Below, in pieces: positions 1 through 5,922 of a stretch of DNA of 39,593 nucleotides. Below the pieces are notes generated by a model that saw only the letters and a program-made list of their open reading frames with translations, ran no database searches and was not told the DNA's origin. The stretch spans positions 1 through 39,593 of the IMG/VR virus record IMGVR_UViG_3300037231_000294; one strand, 5' to 3'. Each line of letters opens with the position of its first letter. Position 1 is the first letter of the stretch. Source of the stretch: a virus. The position numbers were made by a program, and so were the translations under genes.

Positions 1-30
1 GATGTCCCAGCTCGGCAAGTCAGCGTGATG

Positions 31-76
31 TGGTGGGCCCACCAGGACTTGAACCTGGAACCAACGGATTATGAGT
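31..76 (-). other. attL: attL core: 3' half of a CAT-anticodon tRNA
   Basis: Read on the minus strand, this stretch has an anticodon loop CTCATAA, the 3' side of the anticodon stem (TCCG), the variable loop, a complete T arm with GGTTCAAGTCC, the 3' acceptor strand GGGCCCA and an encoded CCA end. The 5' half (D arm, 5' acceptor strand) is missing: after GAGTC the sequence departs from what the stem needs. A truncated 3' half is what a tyrosine integrase leaves at the end of a prophage distal to the intact tRNA. The type is tRNA-Met or tRNA-Ile2 (lysidine), both of which carry CAT. The T arm looks more like Ile2. The intact copy should lie just past the right edge, next to the integrase. Confidence 0.85.
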
Positions 77-101
77 CGCTTCGTACCTAGGTCGGCCTGA
101 C

Positions 102-127
102 CTGCGACGAACTGCGAGAAGCTGCGG
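102..127 (+). repeat. Three CTGCGA-type repeats on a 10-bp period next to attL
   Basis: CTGCGA at 102 and 112 and CTGCGG at 122 recur at exactly one helical turn, 26 bases from the tRNA core. Helically phased repeats beside an attachment core could be recombinase or accessory-protein contacts. Their closeness to the AACTGC repeats at 205-226 is suggestive only. Confidence 0.4.
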
Positions 128-204
128 AAGGCCCGTAAATAGTACCTATTTCGATACTCCGTTGCTGCGGGGGGCCGCGAGACGATGCCGCGAGACGCGA
201 ACCC

Positions 205-226
205 AACTGCCACCAGAACTGCCACC
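205..226 (+). repeat. Left pair of AACTGCCACC direct repeats (candidate integrase arm sites)
   Basis: AACTGCCACC occurs at 205-214 and 217-226, a 12-bp period. The same pair, with one difference in the spacer, occurs at 39563-39584 in the last codons of the integrase gene. In the excised circular phage both pairs would flank attP within about 200 bases. That is the geometry of integrase arm-type sites. The alternative is that the left copy is a relic of the 3' end of an integrase gene, because it can be read as a similar Thr/Ala-rich C-terminus. Confidence 0.5.
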
Positions 227-227
227 G

Positions 228-245
228 GGTACCTGAGTACCTAAG
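228..245 (+). repeat. Copy of the TACCTGAG/TACCTAAG gene-end repeat (left end)
   Basis: This is GGTACCTGAGTACCTAAG, two 8-bp units in tandem that also form the dyad GGTAC-CTGA-GTACC. The stop codon of the leftward gene at 241-846 lies inside it (TAG read from CTA at 241-243). Related copies lie at 1322-1341, 1371-1390 and 33993-34009, with degenerate units at about 34203-34250. Confidence 0.7.
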
Positions 246-846
246 CACCCTTCGCATAGGCGGCCTCCATCTGCTCCAGCTCTTCGAACATCTCCCGGAC
301 CTCCGAGTCGACGCGCCCCACCGGTTTCGACAATTCGAACCGCGCGGCGAACTCGTCGGTCTCGATCACCGTCGAGATGGCCAGCAACGCCTCAGTCGCT
401 TCCTCGCGAGTTCGGGCGTGGATCTCGATGACGCCGCGGCGCACCAGGACCGATTCGGGCAGGGAGGCGAGCGGCAGGGATCGCCGGGGGGTGAGCCGGA
501 TCGGCGATGCCAGGGGGAGGGGAGGCTGCTCGCGGGTCACTGGCGGGGCGCTGGCGAGGATCCGGCTGAAGAGGGCGGCCACAGCCTTGCCGGCGGCGTG
601 GTGGCCGCACCCAGGCGGCGCAGCGTCCACCACACGCTCCAGGAAGGCGATGAGGTCCTCGCGCGAGATCTCGAAAGTCCTGCCAATCTCGAAGCGCGGG
701 AGCATCTTCATCAGCGCCTGGGCCCGGCGCGGCATCAGGCCGAAGAGATCCTGGATGTCGCCGGCGCCATAGCGCGTACGCTTCTTGACTTTGACCTCGT
801 GGAGGATTGCGGGCGCGCGCTCAACCCAGGAAATGGGACGGGCCAT
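241..846 (-). CDS. Conserved-looking hypothetical protein, possible HTH segment near the N-terminus
   Basis: This 201-residue protein is not one I can name. Residues about 25-75 (GAGDIQDLFGLMPRRAQALM, then a basic turn, then ISREDLIAFLERVVD) look like a helix-turn-helix followed by a helix, as in small DNA-binding or excisionase-like proteins. The C-terminal 80 residues form an alpha/beta segment ending in an acidic helix. I chose the ATG at 846 because GAGAGG sits 8 bases upstream; an upstream in-frame GTG at 867 would overlap that ribosome-binding site. It is the last gene before attL, separated from the lysis genes by about 500 non-coding bases. That is a typical place for a lysogenic-conversion gene, but no such role can be read from the sequence. 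Its stop codon lies in the dispersed 8-bp-unit repeat. Confidence 0.75.
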   Translation of the reverse strand: MARPISWVERAPAILHEVKVKKRTRYGAGDIQDLFGLMPRRAQALMKMLPRFEIGRTFEISREDLIAFLERVVDAAPPGCGHHAAGKAVAALFSRILASAPPVTREQPPLPLASPIRLTPRRSLPLASLPESVLVRRGVIEIHARTREEATEALLAISTVIETDEFAARFELSKPVGRVDSEVREMFEELEQMEAAYAKGA

Positions 847-1384
847 GGGGGGAACCTCTCGAGTCACTAGACCAACATGGCGAGTAGTTTAGACTGTTTC
901 GATGGCGAAGGGAATTACTGCGGGTGCGGCTCCGGGGTCGCGCAATAATGGGTTAACTCGGAAGGCAACAGGGTTGACCGGTTCGTCAGGCGAAAGAACA
1001 GCGCAGTGTACATAATTATTCTTATCAGACGTTGATTCCGTGCGTCTGAACCCTCGAAAAGGCCCGCTTTTTCGACCCTCCAATCCACCCTGCAAATCCC
1101 CATGTTTTTATCAGAACGCCCGCAACCCCATGCGTCCAGGGGCACGTGCAGCTAACCCCGACTCTGGGAAGGCCACACCGAGTCCGGCATCGCGGTGCAG
1201 TGCCTCGTCACCCGGATAGCCGCATCGTCGCTCGACGACCTCGACCAGTTCGAGCGAGAGTTGGCCGGGCATCGTCCGCCCGTCCCTGGACCGCAAGCCT
1301 TCCCTCTCCGCCTCATCCTCTAGGCACTCAGGTACCTAAGCCGACATCTCAAAAAAGAGATGAGGACTATAGGTACTCAGGTAC
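847..1384. other. Gene-poor gap of about 540 bases
   Basis: No convincing gene is visible except a weak 53-codon ORF at 1111-1272. The stretch has an AT-rich patch at 1010-1030 (ATAATTATTCTTATCAG) that could hold the promoter of the leftward gene at 846. Two similar TTATCAGA-CG strings occur near 1020 and 1108. The right end holds the paired repeats and hairpin at 1322-1390. Confidence 0.6.
1111..1272 (-). CDS. Doubtful small ORF, 53 residues
   Basis: The reading frame starts at an ATG at 1272 and gives a plausible amphipathic start (MPGQLSLELVEVVERRCG). The codon third positions are only moderately GC-rich compared with the neighbours, and no clear ribosome-binding site precedes it. It could be a remnant of a longer gene or chance. 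I list it because it is the only candidate in the 847-1384 gap. Confidence 0.25.
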   Translation of the reverse strand: MPGQLSLELVEVVERRCGYPGDEALHRDAGLGVAFPESGLAARAPGRMGLRAF

Positions 1385-1390
1385 CTAAGC
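1322..1390. repeat. Two direct copies of the gene-end repeat flanking a perfect hairpin
   Basis: The copies at 1322-1341 and 1371-1390 match at 19 of 20 bases (AGG[C/T]ACTCAGGTACCTAAGC) and start 49 bases apart. Between them is a perfect inverted repeat, CATCTC-AAAAAA-GAGATG at 1345-1362. The right copy contains the stop codon of the leftward gene 1385-1753. The unit itself is dyadic (AGGTAC-TCAG-GTACCT), so on RNA the block could fold into three short hairpins just downstream of that gene. It may act as a transcript 3' end, although no T-run makes it a classic terminator. Confidence 0.65.
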
Positions 1391-1753
1391 GCCTGAGTTC
1401 CCTGCTACGCAGCCGGGATGGATCCAGCGCGCGTGGTCGACCTCGGCCGGGATCGCGGACAGCGCCCAGCGGAACTGGTATGCCCGCAACCGGTGATGGC
1501 CATCCTTCAGCACCACGCCGGTCCGCCTGGCGCCGATGCGCACCGGGTCGAAGGTTACCCCGGCGTCCATCATGGCGACGATGCTGGCGATGCGCTGAGC
1601 GCGGTTGGTGCGGCGGTGATGGGGGACGGCCGGGTCGTCGAAACGGAGGTGAGCCAGGGCGTCGGCGATCGAGGCGTCCGAGACCCAGCCATGCACGCAC
1701 GGCTGCACGTTGTGGCGCAGAGTCAGCAGGCTCCAATTGAGGGTGATCAGCAC
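1385..1753 (-). CDS. Small ParB/sulfiredoxin-superfamily-like protein
   Basis: This 122-residue protein contains VVLKDGHHRLRAYQF in its C-terminal half. This matches the D-G-x-H-R signature loop of the ParB N-terminal/sulfiredoxin fold, preceded by the usual short beta-strand segment (FDPVRIGARRTG). In ParB-type proteins this loop binds nucleotide; in stand-alone phage versions the role is often unknown. It starts at a GTG at 1753, 12 bases after the stop of the holin-like gene, with no strong ribosome-binding site, so translation may rely on coupling. A palindrome GGGCTCGAGCCC lies across its start region. It is the last gene of the leftward lysis cluster. The superfamily assignment rests on the motif alone. 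Confidence 0.6.
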   Translation of the reverse strand: MLITLNWSLLTLRHNVQPCVHGWVSDASIADALAHLRFDDPAVPHHRRTNRAQRIASIVAMMDAGVTFDPVRIGARRTGVVLKDGHHRLRAYQFRWALSAIPAEVDHARWIHPGCVAGNSGA

Positions 1754-1764
1754 GGGCTCGAGCC

Positions 1765-1998
1765 CTACTTCGCGTCCGCCGGCCGGAAGGCCGTGACGAC
1801 CTTGTTGATGCCATAGGGCGACGTCATCCACAGCGCCAGCGCGGCCAGCTCCGTGGGATCGGGTAGCGCACCCGTTCTCCGCACCAGGTGGATCACCGCC
1901 CAGCACCCCGTGAGGACGGTGCAGGCCGTGGCCCAGCGCGCGAAGCTGGCGCAGTTGTCTGCGCTGAAGATCGCCGCAATGTATTCGACGGGCTTCAT
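1765..1998 (-). CDS. Two-span membrane protein, holin candidate
   Basis: This 77-residue protein has two hydrophobic segments, about residues 21-39 (RWATACTVLTGCWAVIHLV) and 51-70 (LAALALWMTSPYGINKVVTA), joined by a short charged/proline loop. Size and topology fit a class II holin, and a T4-type lysozyme gene lies 2.5 kb upstream in the same transcription direction. Its ATG overlaps the stop of the preceding ORF (ATGA). Holin is an inference from size, topology and context; another small phage membrane protein is possible. Confidence 0.55.
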   Translation of the reverse strand: MKPVEYIAAIFSADNCASFARWATACTVLTGCWAVIHLVRRTGALPDPTELAALALWMTSPYGINKVVTAFRPADAK

Positions 1999-2180
1999 CG
2001 GCTGAATCCGTGCAGCTCGCCGACCGCGTCGTGCGCCGCCACAATCTCAATCGCCCGCCACTTCGCCGCAACCATCTCAAGGAAAGTCGTCGTCTCGTCG
2101 ATGAGGCAGAGGTAGATCTCCACTTCCCTGGGCCCCATCGGCGGCCCTACGAATCCGTCAGGCCAACCCGGCCGGTTCAT
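1995..2180 (-). CDS. Small hypothetical phage protein (61 aa)
   Basis: The sequence begins MNRPGWPDGFVGPPMGPREV and continues with an acidic helix (IDETTTFLEMVAAKWRAIEIV). I do not recognise it. It is bracketed by translational overlaps on both sides: its ATG at 2180 overlaps the stop of the upstream ORF, and its TGA overlaps the ATG of the holin candidate. These overlaps and the absence of an independent ribosome-binding site argue that it is read as part of the lysis-cluster message. Confidence 0.55.
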   Translation of the reverse strand: MNRPGWPDGFVGPPMGPREVEIYLCLIDETTTFLEMVAAKWRAIEIVAAHDAVGELHGFSR

Positions 2181-2374
2181 CGCGCACGCAACTTCAGGGC
2201 GGCTTTCGCATCGATGCGGCGCTGCTCCAGAATGGTCGGCGGCGGACCTGAATGAGGCCCGGTGCGGCGCTTCCGCGGTTGCGTCGCGACCGCGAGCGAC
2301 GTGCTCGTCTTTGCGTCGCCGCGGGAAGCCCACGCCGGGCTCGAAATCAACCGATGTGGAAGCAGGCTGCTCAC
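2177..2374 (-). CDS. Small basic hypothetical protein (65 aa)
   Basis: I set the start at the GTG at 2374, which overlaps the upstream TGA (GTGA) and has GAAGG 7 bases upstream. The product is basic and low in hydrophobic residues, ending in a helix (TILEQRRIDAKAALKLRAR). No family is recognised. It belongs to a run of four short coupled ORFs between 2904 and 1385. The confidence comes mainly from the coupling signals. Confidence 0.45.
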   Translation of the reverse strand: MSSLLPHRLISSPAWASRGDAKTSTSLAVATQPRKRRTGPHSGPPPTILEQRRIDAKAALKLRAR

Positions 2375-2904
2375 TTCGCGCCCTTCTTTGCCGGGGCGGT
2401 GGGCTCGACGTATTCGACCTTCAGCGATGGGGACCGCAGCCCGACCTTGTTGCACAGGGCCAGCAGCGACGTCATCTTGTCGCGGATCCGCGTGCCGAGG
2501 CTCAGTGTCTTCAGCACGTCATCTGGAGCGGCGACCAGGCTGTAGCTGGTGTGCGTGGTGAAGAACCGCTCGACCAGGTCCGGCATATGCGAGCTGTCGA
2601 GGTAGGTCTTGAAGGTGTCGACCGCAGTGCTGTCCGTCGACAGGGTCTTCCCTGTCGTAGTGGTAGCCCGGCCGTGGATTCCCTCCAGCCGCTTCGAGCA
2701 TTCAGTGTGGCGCACGCCGTAGGTCTCGACCATCACGGTGAGCTGAGCCTTCAGCTTGTTCGCGGCGCCGGCGGCAACCGAGGAGACAGTCTGCGCGGAG
2801 AGCATAACCTTCTGTGCGGCCGCGTATTCGACGATGAGCTTGTCGACTTCCTTCGGTGTGGGCGCGACGGCCGCGGTGAGTTCGGCTGCGAGTGTGTCGG
2901 TCAT
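2371..2904 (-). CDS. Helical hypothetical protein (177 aa), faintly Gam-like
   Basis: Residues 15-70 form a long helix rich in Ala, Lys and Glu. A mixed segment (MVETYGVRHTECSKRLEGIH, then TTTTGKTLSTDS) and a further helical part ending PTAPAKKGAK follow. The helix-plus-beta layout is loosely like the Mu Gam-type host-nuclease inhibitor proteins, but I see no diagnostic motif and treat this as a guess. The ATG at 2904 is supported by AAAGGG 5 bases upstream. The three-copy dyad element has a copy at 2929-2958, right upstream of this start. Confidence 0.65.
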   Translation of the reverse strand: MTDTLAAELTAAVAPTPKEVDKLIVEYAAAQKVMLSAQTVSSVAAGAANKLKAQLTVMVETYGVRHTECSKRLEGIHGRATTTTGKTLSTDSTAVDTFKTYLDSSHMPDLVERFFTTHTSYSLVAAPDDVLKTLSLGTRIRDKMTSLLALCNKVGLRSPSLKVEYVEPTAPAKKGAK

Positions 2905-2928
2905 GATTCCCTTTCGTTTTGTTCTCAC

Positions 2929-2958
2929 GCGCAAGCGTCAAGAACGGTGCGAAGCACT
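2929..2958 (+). promoter_or_regulatory. Copy 1 of the parA-associated dyad element
   Basis: This copy reads GCGTCAAGAAC followed by the dyad GGTGC-GAA-GCACT. It is about 31 kb from the two copies that flank parA (34293-34323 and 34978-35007). It sits between two leftward genes, touching the stop of 2957-3649 and ending about 25 bases before the start of 2371-2904. A role as operator or partition site is inferred from its similarity to the copies at parA. Confidence 0.6.
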
Positions 2959-3649
2959 AGAAAATGATTCCGGCGAATGCGTGGATCACTTTCAGCGTCC
3001 AGTCGGCGATCGAGACCAGAGGCTTGGGGTGGGTGAGCGAGTGAACCTCGGCCTGGCCATCGGCGGCGATCGCCTTCACACTGCCGGTGGTGGCCTTGAC
3101 GTCGCCCTCGATGGCAACCGCCTGGACCGCTCCAACTGCGAGCTGGATGCTCGCCTTGTCGAGGTTGGCGATGGAGTCGGGGATGAGCGGGTCCGCGATG
3201 AGTTGGTCGGCGTCCACCACCGTCTTAGCAGCTCCGACCTCGATAGGCTTGAGGTCGGCGATGCGGTTGGTGGCCTCGGTGGCCGTTCCTTTGAGCGCGT
3301 CGACCAGGTCCGTGACGTGCGCGCCGACCAGGTTTAGGTTGGCGGCGGTCGCGGTGATGAGCAGGCCTGTCTGTGCGACCTGGATGCGCATCTGGTTGGT
3401 CGCGTCGCCGGCGGCGATGGAAACCTTGTTGATCTGCGCGAGCGTGCCGCAGGCGTCGGGCCCCGCCGGTCCCTTGCACGGCCGGTTGATGTTGGTCAGC
3501 GTGCCGTTGATACCATCGAGCGCGGTGTTCAGCCGCGACGATGCCGTAATCACGGCGTTGTGGACGGGCCACAGCGCCCACACGATGCCCACCGACACCG
3601 GCAGGGTGCCCAGTGCGATGGCCAACGCGGTGGCGAGCAGTTTCTTCAA
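2957..3649 (-). CDS. Membrane-anchored hypothetical protein (230 aa)
   Basis: The N-terminus (MKKLLATALAIALGTLPVSV, then GIVWALWP) is a signal-anchor. The remaining 200 residues are Ala/Asp/Ile-rich with long predicted helices (SSRLNTALDGINGTLTNINR; TNRIADLKPIEVGAAKTVVD) and only two cysteines near residues 58-67. The layout of one membrane segment and a long helical outer part resembles phage proteins that reach into the periplasm, for example spanin-like or tail-associated factors. No family is named. Translation starts at a TTG at 3649 with GAGG four bases upstream. Confidence 0.7.
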   Translation of the reverse strand: MKKLLATALAIALGTLPVSVGIVWALWPVHNAVITASSRLNTALDGINGTLTNINRPCKGPAGPDACGTLAQINKVSIAAGDATNQMRIQVAQTGLLITATAANLNLVGAHVTDLVDALKGTATEATNRIADLKPIEVGAAKTVVDADQLIADPLIPDSIANLDKASIQLAVGAVQAVAIEGDVKATTGSVKAIAADGQAEVHSLTHPKPLVSIADWTLKVIHAFAGIIF

Positions 3650-3685
3650 AGGACCTCGTCAAAACGTAAAAACGTACTAATGCGA

Positions 3686-4300
3686 TTACGCGGTGGGCAG
3701 GGCCGTGGCGATCGCGCCGACTTCGCCGGCAATCTCCGCAACGGTGCTGTTGAGTTTGGCGACGGTTGCCGGGTCGGTGATCTGCGCGGCGGCTTCGATG
3801 GAGCTGAGGTTCGAAGTCACATCGGCCAGAATGCCGGGGACGGTGGGATCGTTGACCGCGCCCTGGATGAGGACGGAGCTTGTGACCAGGCCGGTCTGGA
3901 CCTTGGCGACGATTGCGGAGACGGCCGCGGCCGCGGGTGCGCCGGCGGTGAGGGTGAGGACGGTGGCGAGCAGCTTGGTGGCGACCGGCAGCGTGGCTGC
4001 GATCTTCACTTCAATCGCCGGCGCCTCGCCGACCAGCTTTTTGAACTCCGTGTCGAACTTCTCGAAAAACGTGGTGAGCTTGCTTGCCATTTGAATCTCC
4101 GGTGGAACTGGTGCGGTTGGGGCCGTCGGGATCGACGGGGTTGCAGCGGCGGGAATGGCGGGTGTTGCAACTGGCTCCGCGGCCGAAGCCGCGTGCGTGG
4201 CCGGTGTTGCGATCACGCGCAGCTTCTCGGCGAACTTCATGCGCAGCACGCGCAGCTCAGCCATCTCCTGGGCGGTGGTCGAGGTCGGGGGCGTGGCCAT
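3686..4300 (-). CDS. Ala/Pro-rich hypothetical protein with a second internal start (204 / 134 aa)
   Basis: The long form starts at the ATG at 4300 (AAAGGGAAG upstream). It has an N-terminal helix, a Pro/Ala/Thr linker (residues about 45-70) and a C-terminal domain rich in Ala, Val and Thr. A second in-frame ATG at 4090 (MASKLTTFFEKFDTEFKKLV) is preceded by CCGGAGATT at good spacing and would give a 134-residue product consisting of the C-terminal domain only. The C-terminal domain contains a hydrophobic stretch (VATKLLATVLTLTAGAPAAA) that could insert in a membrane. It precedes the anchored protein 2957-3649 in the lysis cluster. The function is not recognised. Confidence 0.65.
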   Translation of the reverse strand: MATPPTSTTAQEMAELRVLRMKFAEKLRVIATPATHAASAAEPVATPAIPAAATPSIPTAPTAPVPPEIQMASKLTTFFEKFDTEFKKLVGEAPAIEVKIAATLPVATKLLATVLTLTAGAPAAAAVSAIVAKVQTGLVTSSVLIQGAVNDPTVPGILADVTSNLSSIEAAAQITDPATVAKLNSTVAEIAGEVGAIATALPTA

Positions 4301-4337
4301 GGGTCTTCCCTTTCGGCTTACGAATAGCCTGGCGAAG

Positions 4338-4826
4338 CTAAGCACTGGTCTGGTTCTGCAGCACGCTCAACAGCGCCACGTTGTTTTGCACGCGGCCGGG
4401 AACCTCACTGGACAGCGCGGAGTCCTTGATGCCGGCGATTGCGCCGGACCAGTTGCGCGCCTTGAAGCAGGCGTCGGTGTTGTGGAACGCGAGGAAGCCT
4501 GCCTCGCCGAGTTCGAACCGCATGTCGCAGATGACCGCGCCGGCGTTGTCGGGGAAGGTGTCGATCGCCGGGAAGATGGCCCGCACGTCCTTCGCGACGA
4601 CCGCATACTGCTGGGCGAAGATGGCGTCGACCTGGTCGGGCCGAAGTGCAGCCCCGGCGCGGATGGCGGGATAGTTCACATTGGCCACCGCGCATACCTG
4701 GCTGGCGCCGGCGCCGTCGAGATTGAAGCCCACGCCGATGGTGAGGAAGCCGCGCGTGTCCTTGTACGCCACCAGGCGATAGCCTTCATGGCCGCGGATC
4801 AAAGTCTGGTTGAGCGTGTCGTTCAC
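4338..4826 (-). CDS. Endolysin, T4-type lysozyme (GH24 family)
   Basis: This 162-residue muramidase cleaves the MurNAc-GlcNAc beta-1,4 bond of peptidoglycan at lysis. The N-terminus RGHEGYRLVAYKDTRGFLTI, then GVGF, carries the GH24 triad at E14, D23 and T29. The spacings of 9 and 6 are the same as in T4 lysozyme (E11, D20, T26). The length equals that of T4 gpE. There is no signal peptide, so it should need a holin for export; the candidate is at 1765-1998. It starts at a GTG overlapping the stop of the upstream membrane protein (GTGA), which ties it to the lysis cassette. Confidence 0.9.
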   Translation of the reverse strand: MNDTLNQTLIRGHEGYRLVAYKDTRGFLTIGVGFNLDGAGASQVCAVANVNYPAIRAGAALRPDQVDAIFAQQYAVVAKDVRAIFPAIDTFPDNAGAVICDMRFELGEAGFLAFHNTDACFKARNWSGAIAGIKDSALSSEVPGRVQNNVALLSVLQNQTSA

Positions 4827-5110
4827 TGCTTGGCCTCGCGTGCGTTGGCAACTTTGTCGTTGATACGGTCGCGCTCGTACTCGTGCTGGAAATCGTCTAG
4901 CTTTTGCATCTGCGTGGCCTCCTGATCGGAGGTGGCCAGGTGCCGGATTTCGGTCTCGACCGTAGTGAGGCGCGCGCTATTGGAGAAACACCAGGTGCAG
5001 ACGGCGATCACCACGACAGCAAGGGGGCCAGCGACGGCGTAGGGGAGGTGGAAGCCGGGCTGCTCGGCGCTCACCGGAGCATCAGGCAGCGAATCGATAA
5101 CGTGCTCCAT
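4823..5110 (-). CDS. Single-span protein with C-terminal coiled coil (95 aa), lysis-associated
   Basis: One membrane segment (YAVAGPLAVVVIAVCTWCF, about residues 24-42) is followed by a charged helix with heptad-like spacing (TVETEIRHLATSDQEATQMQ). Size, topology and its position directly upstream of the endolysin fit an i-spanin (Rz-like) or a XhlA-type accessory holin. No overlapping o-spanin lipoprotein was found. The same frame stays open upstream to an ATG at 5215. I prefer 5110 because the upstream part overlaps an inverted-repeat element and has less GC-rich third positions. Confidence 0.6.
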   Translation of the reverse strand: MEHVIDSLPDAPVSAEQPGFHLPYAVAGPLAVVVIAVCTWCFSNSARLTTVETEIRHLATSDQEATQMQKLDDFQHEYERDRINDKVANAREAKQ

Positions 5111-5118
5111 TTCACTGA

Positions 5119-5245
5119 GGCCCCTTTCCCGCGAGAAGTTATGACCGGGCGGGGAGCCTCCAGTTGTGGAGGGCCTACCCCGCGGCTCCGCACGGGCGAC
5201 GGATTCCGGCTGCATGAGTCTTACTGCCCACGCGGGAAAGGGGTC
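5119..5245. repeat. Inverted-repeat element (MITE/REP-like) between tail and lysis genes
   Basis: The ends are inverted copies of CGCGGGAAAGGGGYC (5119-5133 and 5231-5245, 14 of 15 matching). The interior has a perfect hairpin CCTCCA-GTTG-TGGAGG at 5157-5172. At 127 bases with no gene of its own, it has the form of a small non-autonomous mobile element or a REP-type palindrome unit. No target duplication is obvious. It may also act as a structured leader for the lysis genes. Confidence 0.5.
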
Positions 5246-5259
5246 AAAATGGCGGGGTT

Positions 5260-5904
5260 TTAGGGGTTTGGCACAGTGCAGCTCAGGCTGAAGACCTGGC
5301 TGGTGTATGTCTGGCCGTAGGTGCAGGTCAGTGCCACGCCGTCGATGTCCAGCTCCATCTGCGTACCCTCCCAGGCGCTGGCCCCGCCGCCGGCCGGGGC
5401 GTTGACGAACGCGAACATCAGCTGCGACGACGCCGTGGTGTCGGTGTTGGCGAAGTTGGAGAAGGTGAGCACATGCGCCGAGCCGGGCAGCACCGGCAGC
5501 ACATTCTGCGTTGCGAGCCCGGGGACGATGCGCAGCACCGGAGCTGGCGGGGAGAGCGTGAGGTCGGAGACCGAGACGGTCTGCGGCGCGGCGGTCTCGA
5601 GCACGTCGAGTTCTTTGAGGGTTCCGTAGTCGGGATCGGGAAACGGGAAGGGGCTGGCGTCGGCCATCGTCACCGGGCTCAGCGTGGTGAGAACGGGAAC
5701 CATAACCGCCTGGCTCCAGAGATTGTTGGTGTAGTCGCCGAAGCGGTAGGTCGCGCCGGCCGGAAGTGTAACCGAGATGGTTGCGCTCTCCTGCGTGACG
5801 GTCACCCACACTGGAGCGGGCGCCGGATTGGTGACCGGCGTCTGCGAGGGCAGCGGCGCGGCGATGAGACAAGCGAGGAATGCAAGTGCGGCATTTCGAA
5901 TCAT
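5260..5904 (-). CDS. Secreted or virion-associated hypothetical protein (214 aa)
   Basis: The N-terminus MIRNAALAFLACLIAAPLPS, then Q, is a signal peptide, probably cleaved near residue 20. The rest looks beta-rich, with repeated Val/Thr/Ser strands and two late cysteines (LTCTYGQTYTSQVFSLSCTV) that could form a disulfide outside the cytoplasm. GGAAGG upstream supports the ATG at 5904. It lies directly downstream of the tailspike gene. A tailspike partner or a lysogen surface protein are both possible; no family is recognised. Confidence 0.7.
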   Translation of the reverse strand: MIRNAALAFLACLIAAPLPSQTPVTNPAPAPVWVTVTQESATISVTLPAGATYRFGDYTNNLWSQAVMVPVLTTLSPVTMADASPFPFPDPDYGTLKELDVLETAAPQTVSVSDLTLSPPAPVLRIVPGLATQNVLPVLPGSAHVLTFSNFANTDTTASSQLMFAFVNAPAGGGASAWEGTQMELDIDGVALTCTYGQTYTSQVFSLSCTVPNP

Positions 5905-5922
5905 CAGGGTGTTCCTTCCGGG

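Noticed and set aside
143-244. Relic of an integrase C-terminus at the left end
   Set aside because: The segment can be read as a Thr/Ala-rich tail similar to the integrase end, but the frame is stopped at 140-142 and nothing upstream resembles an integrase. Repeats serving as arm sites at both ends explain it better.
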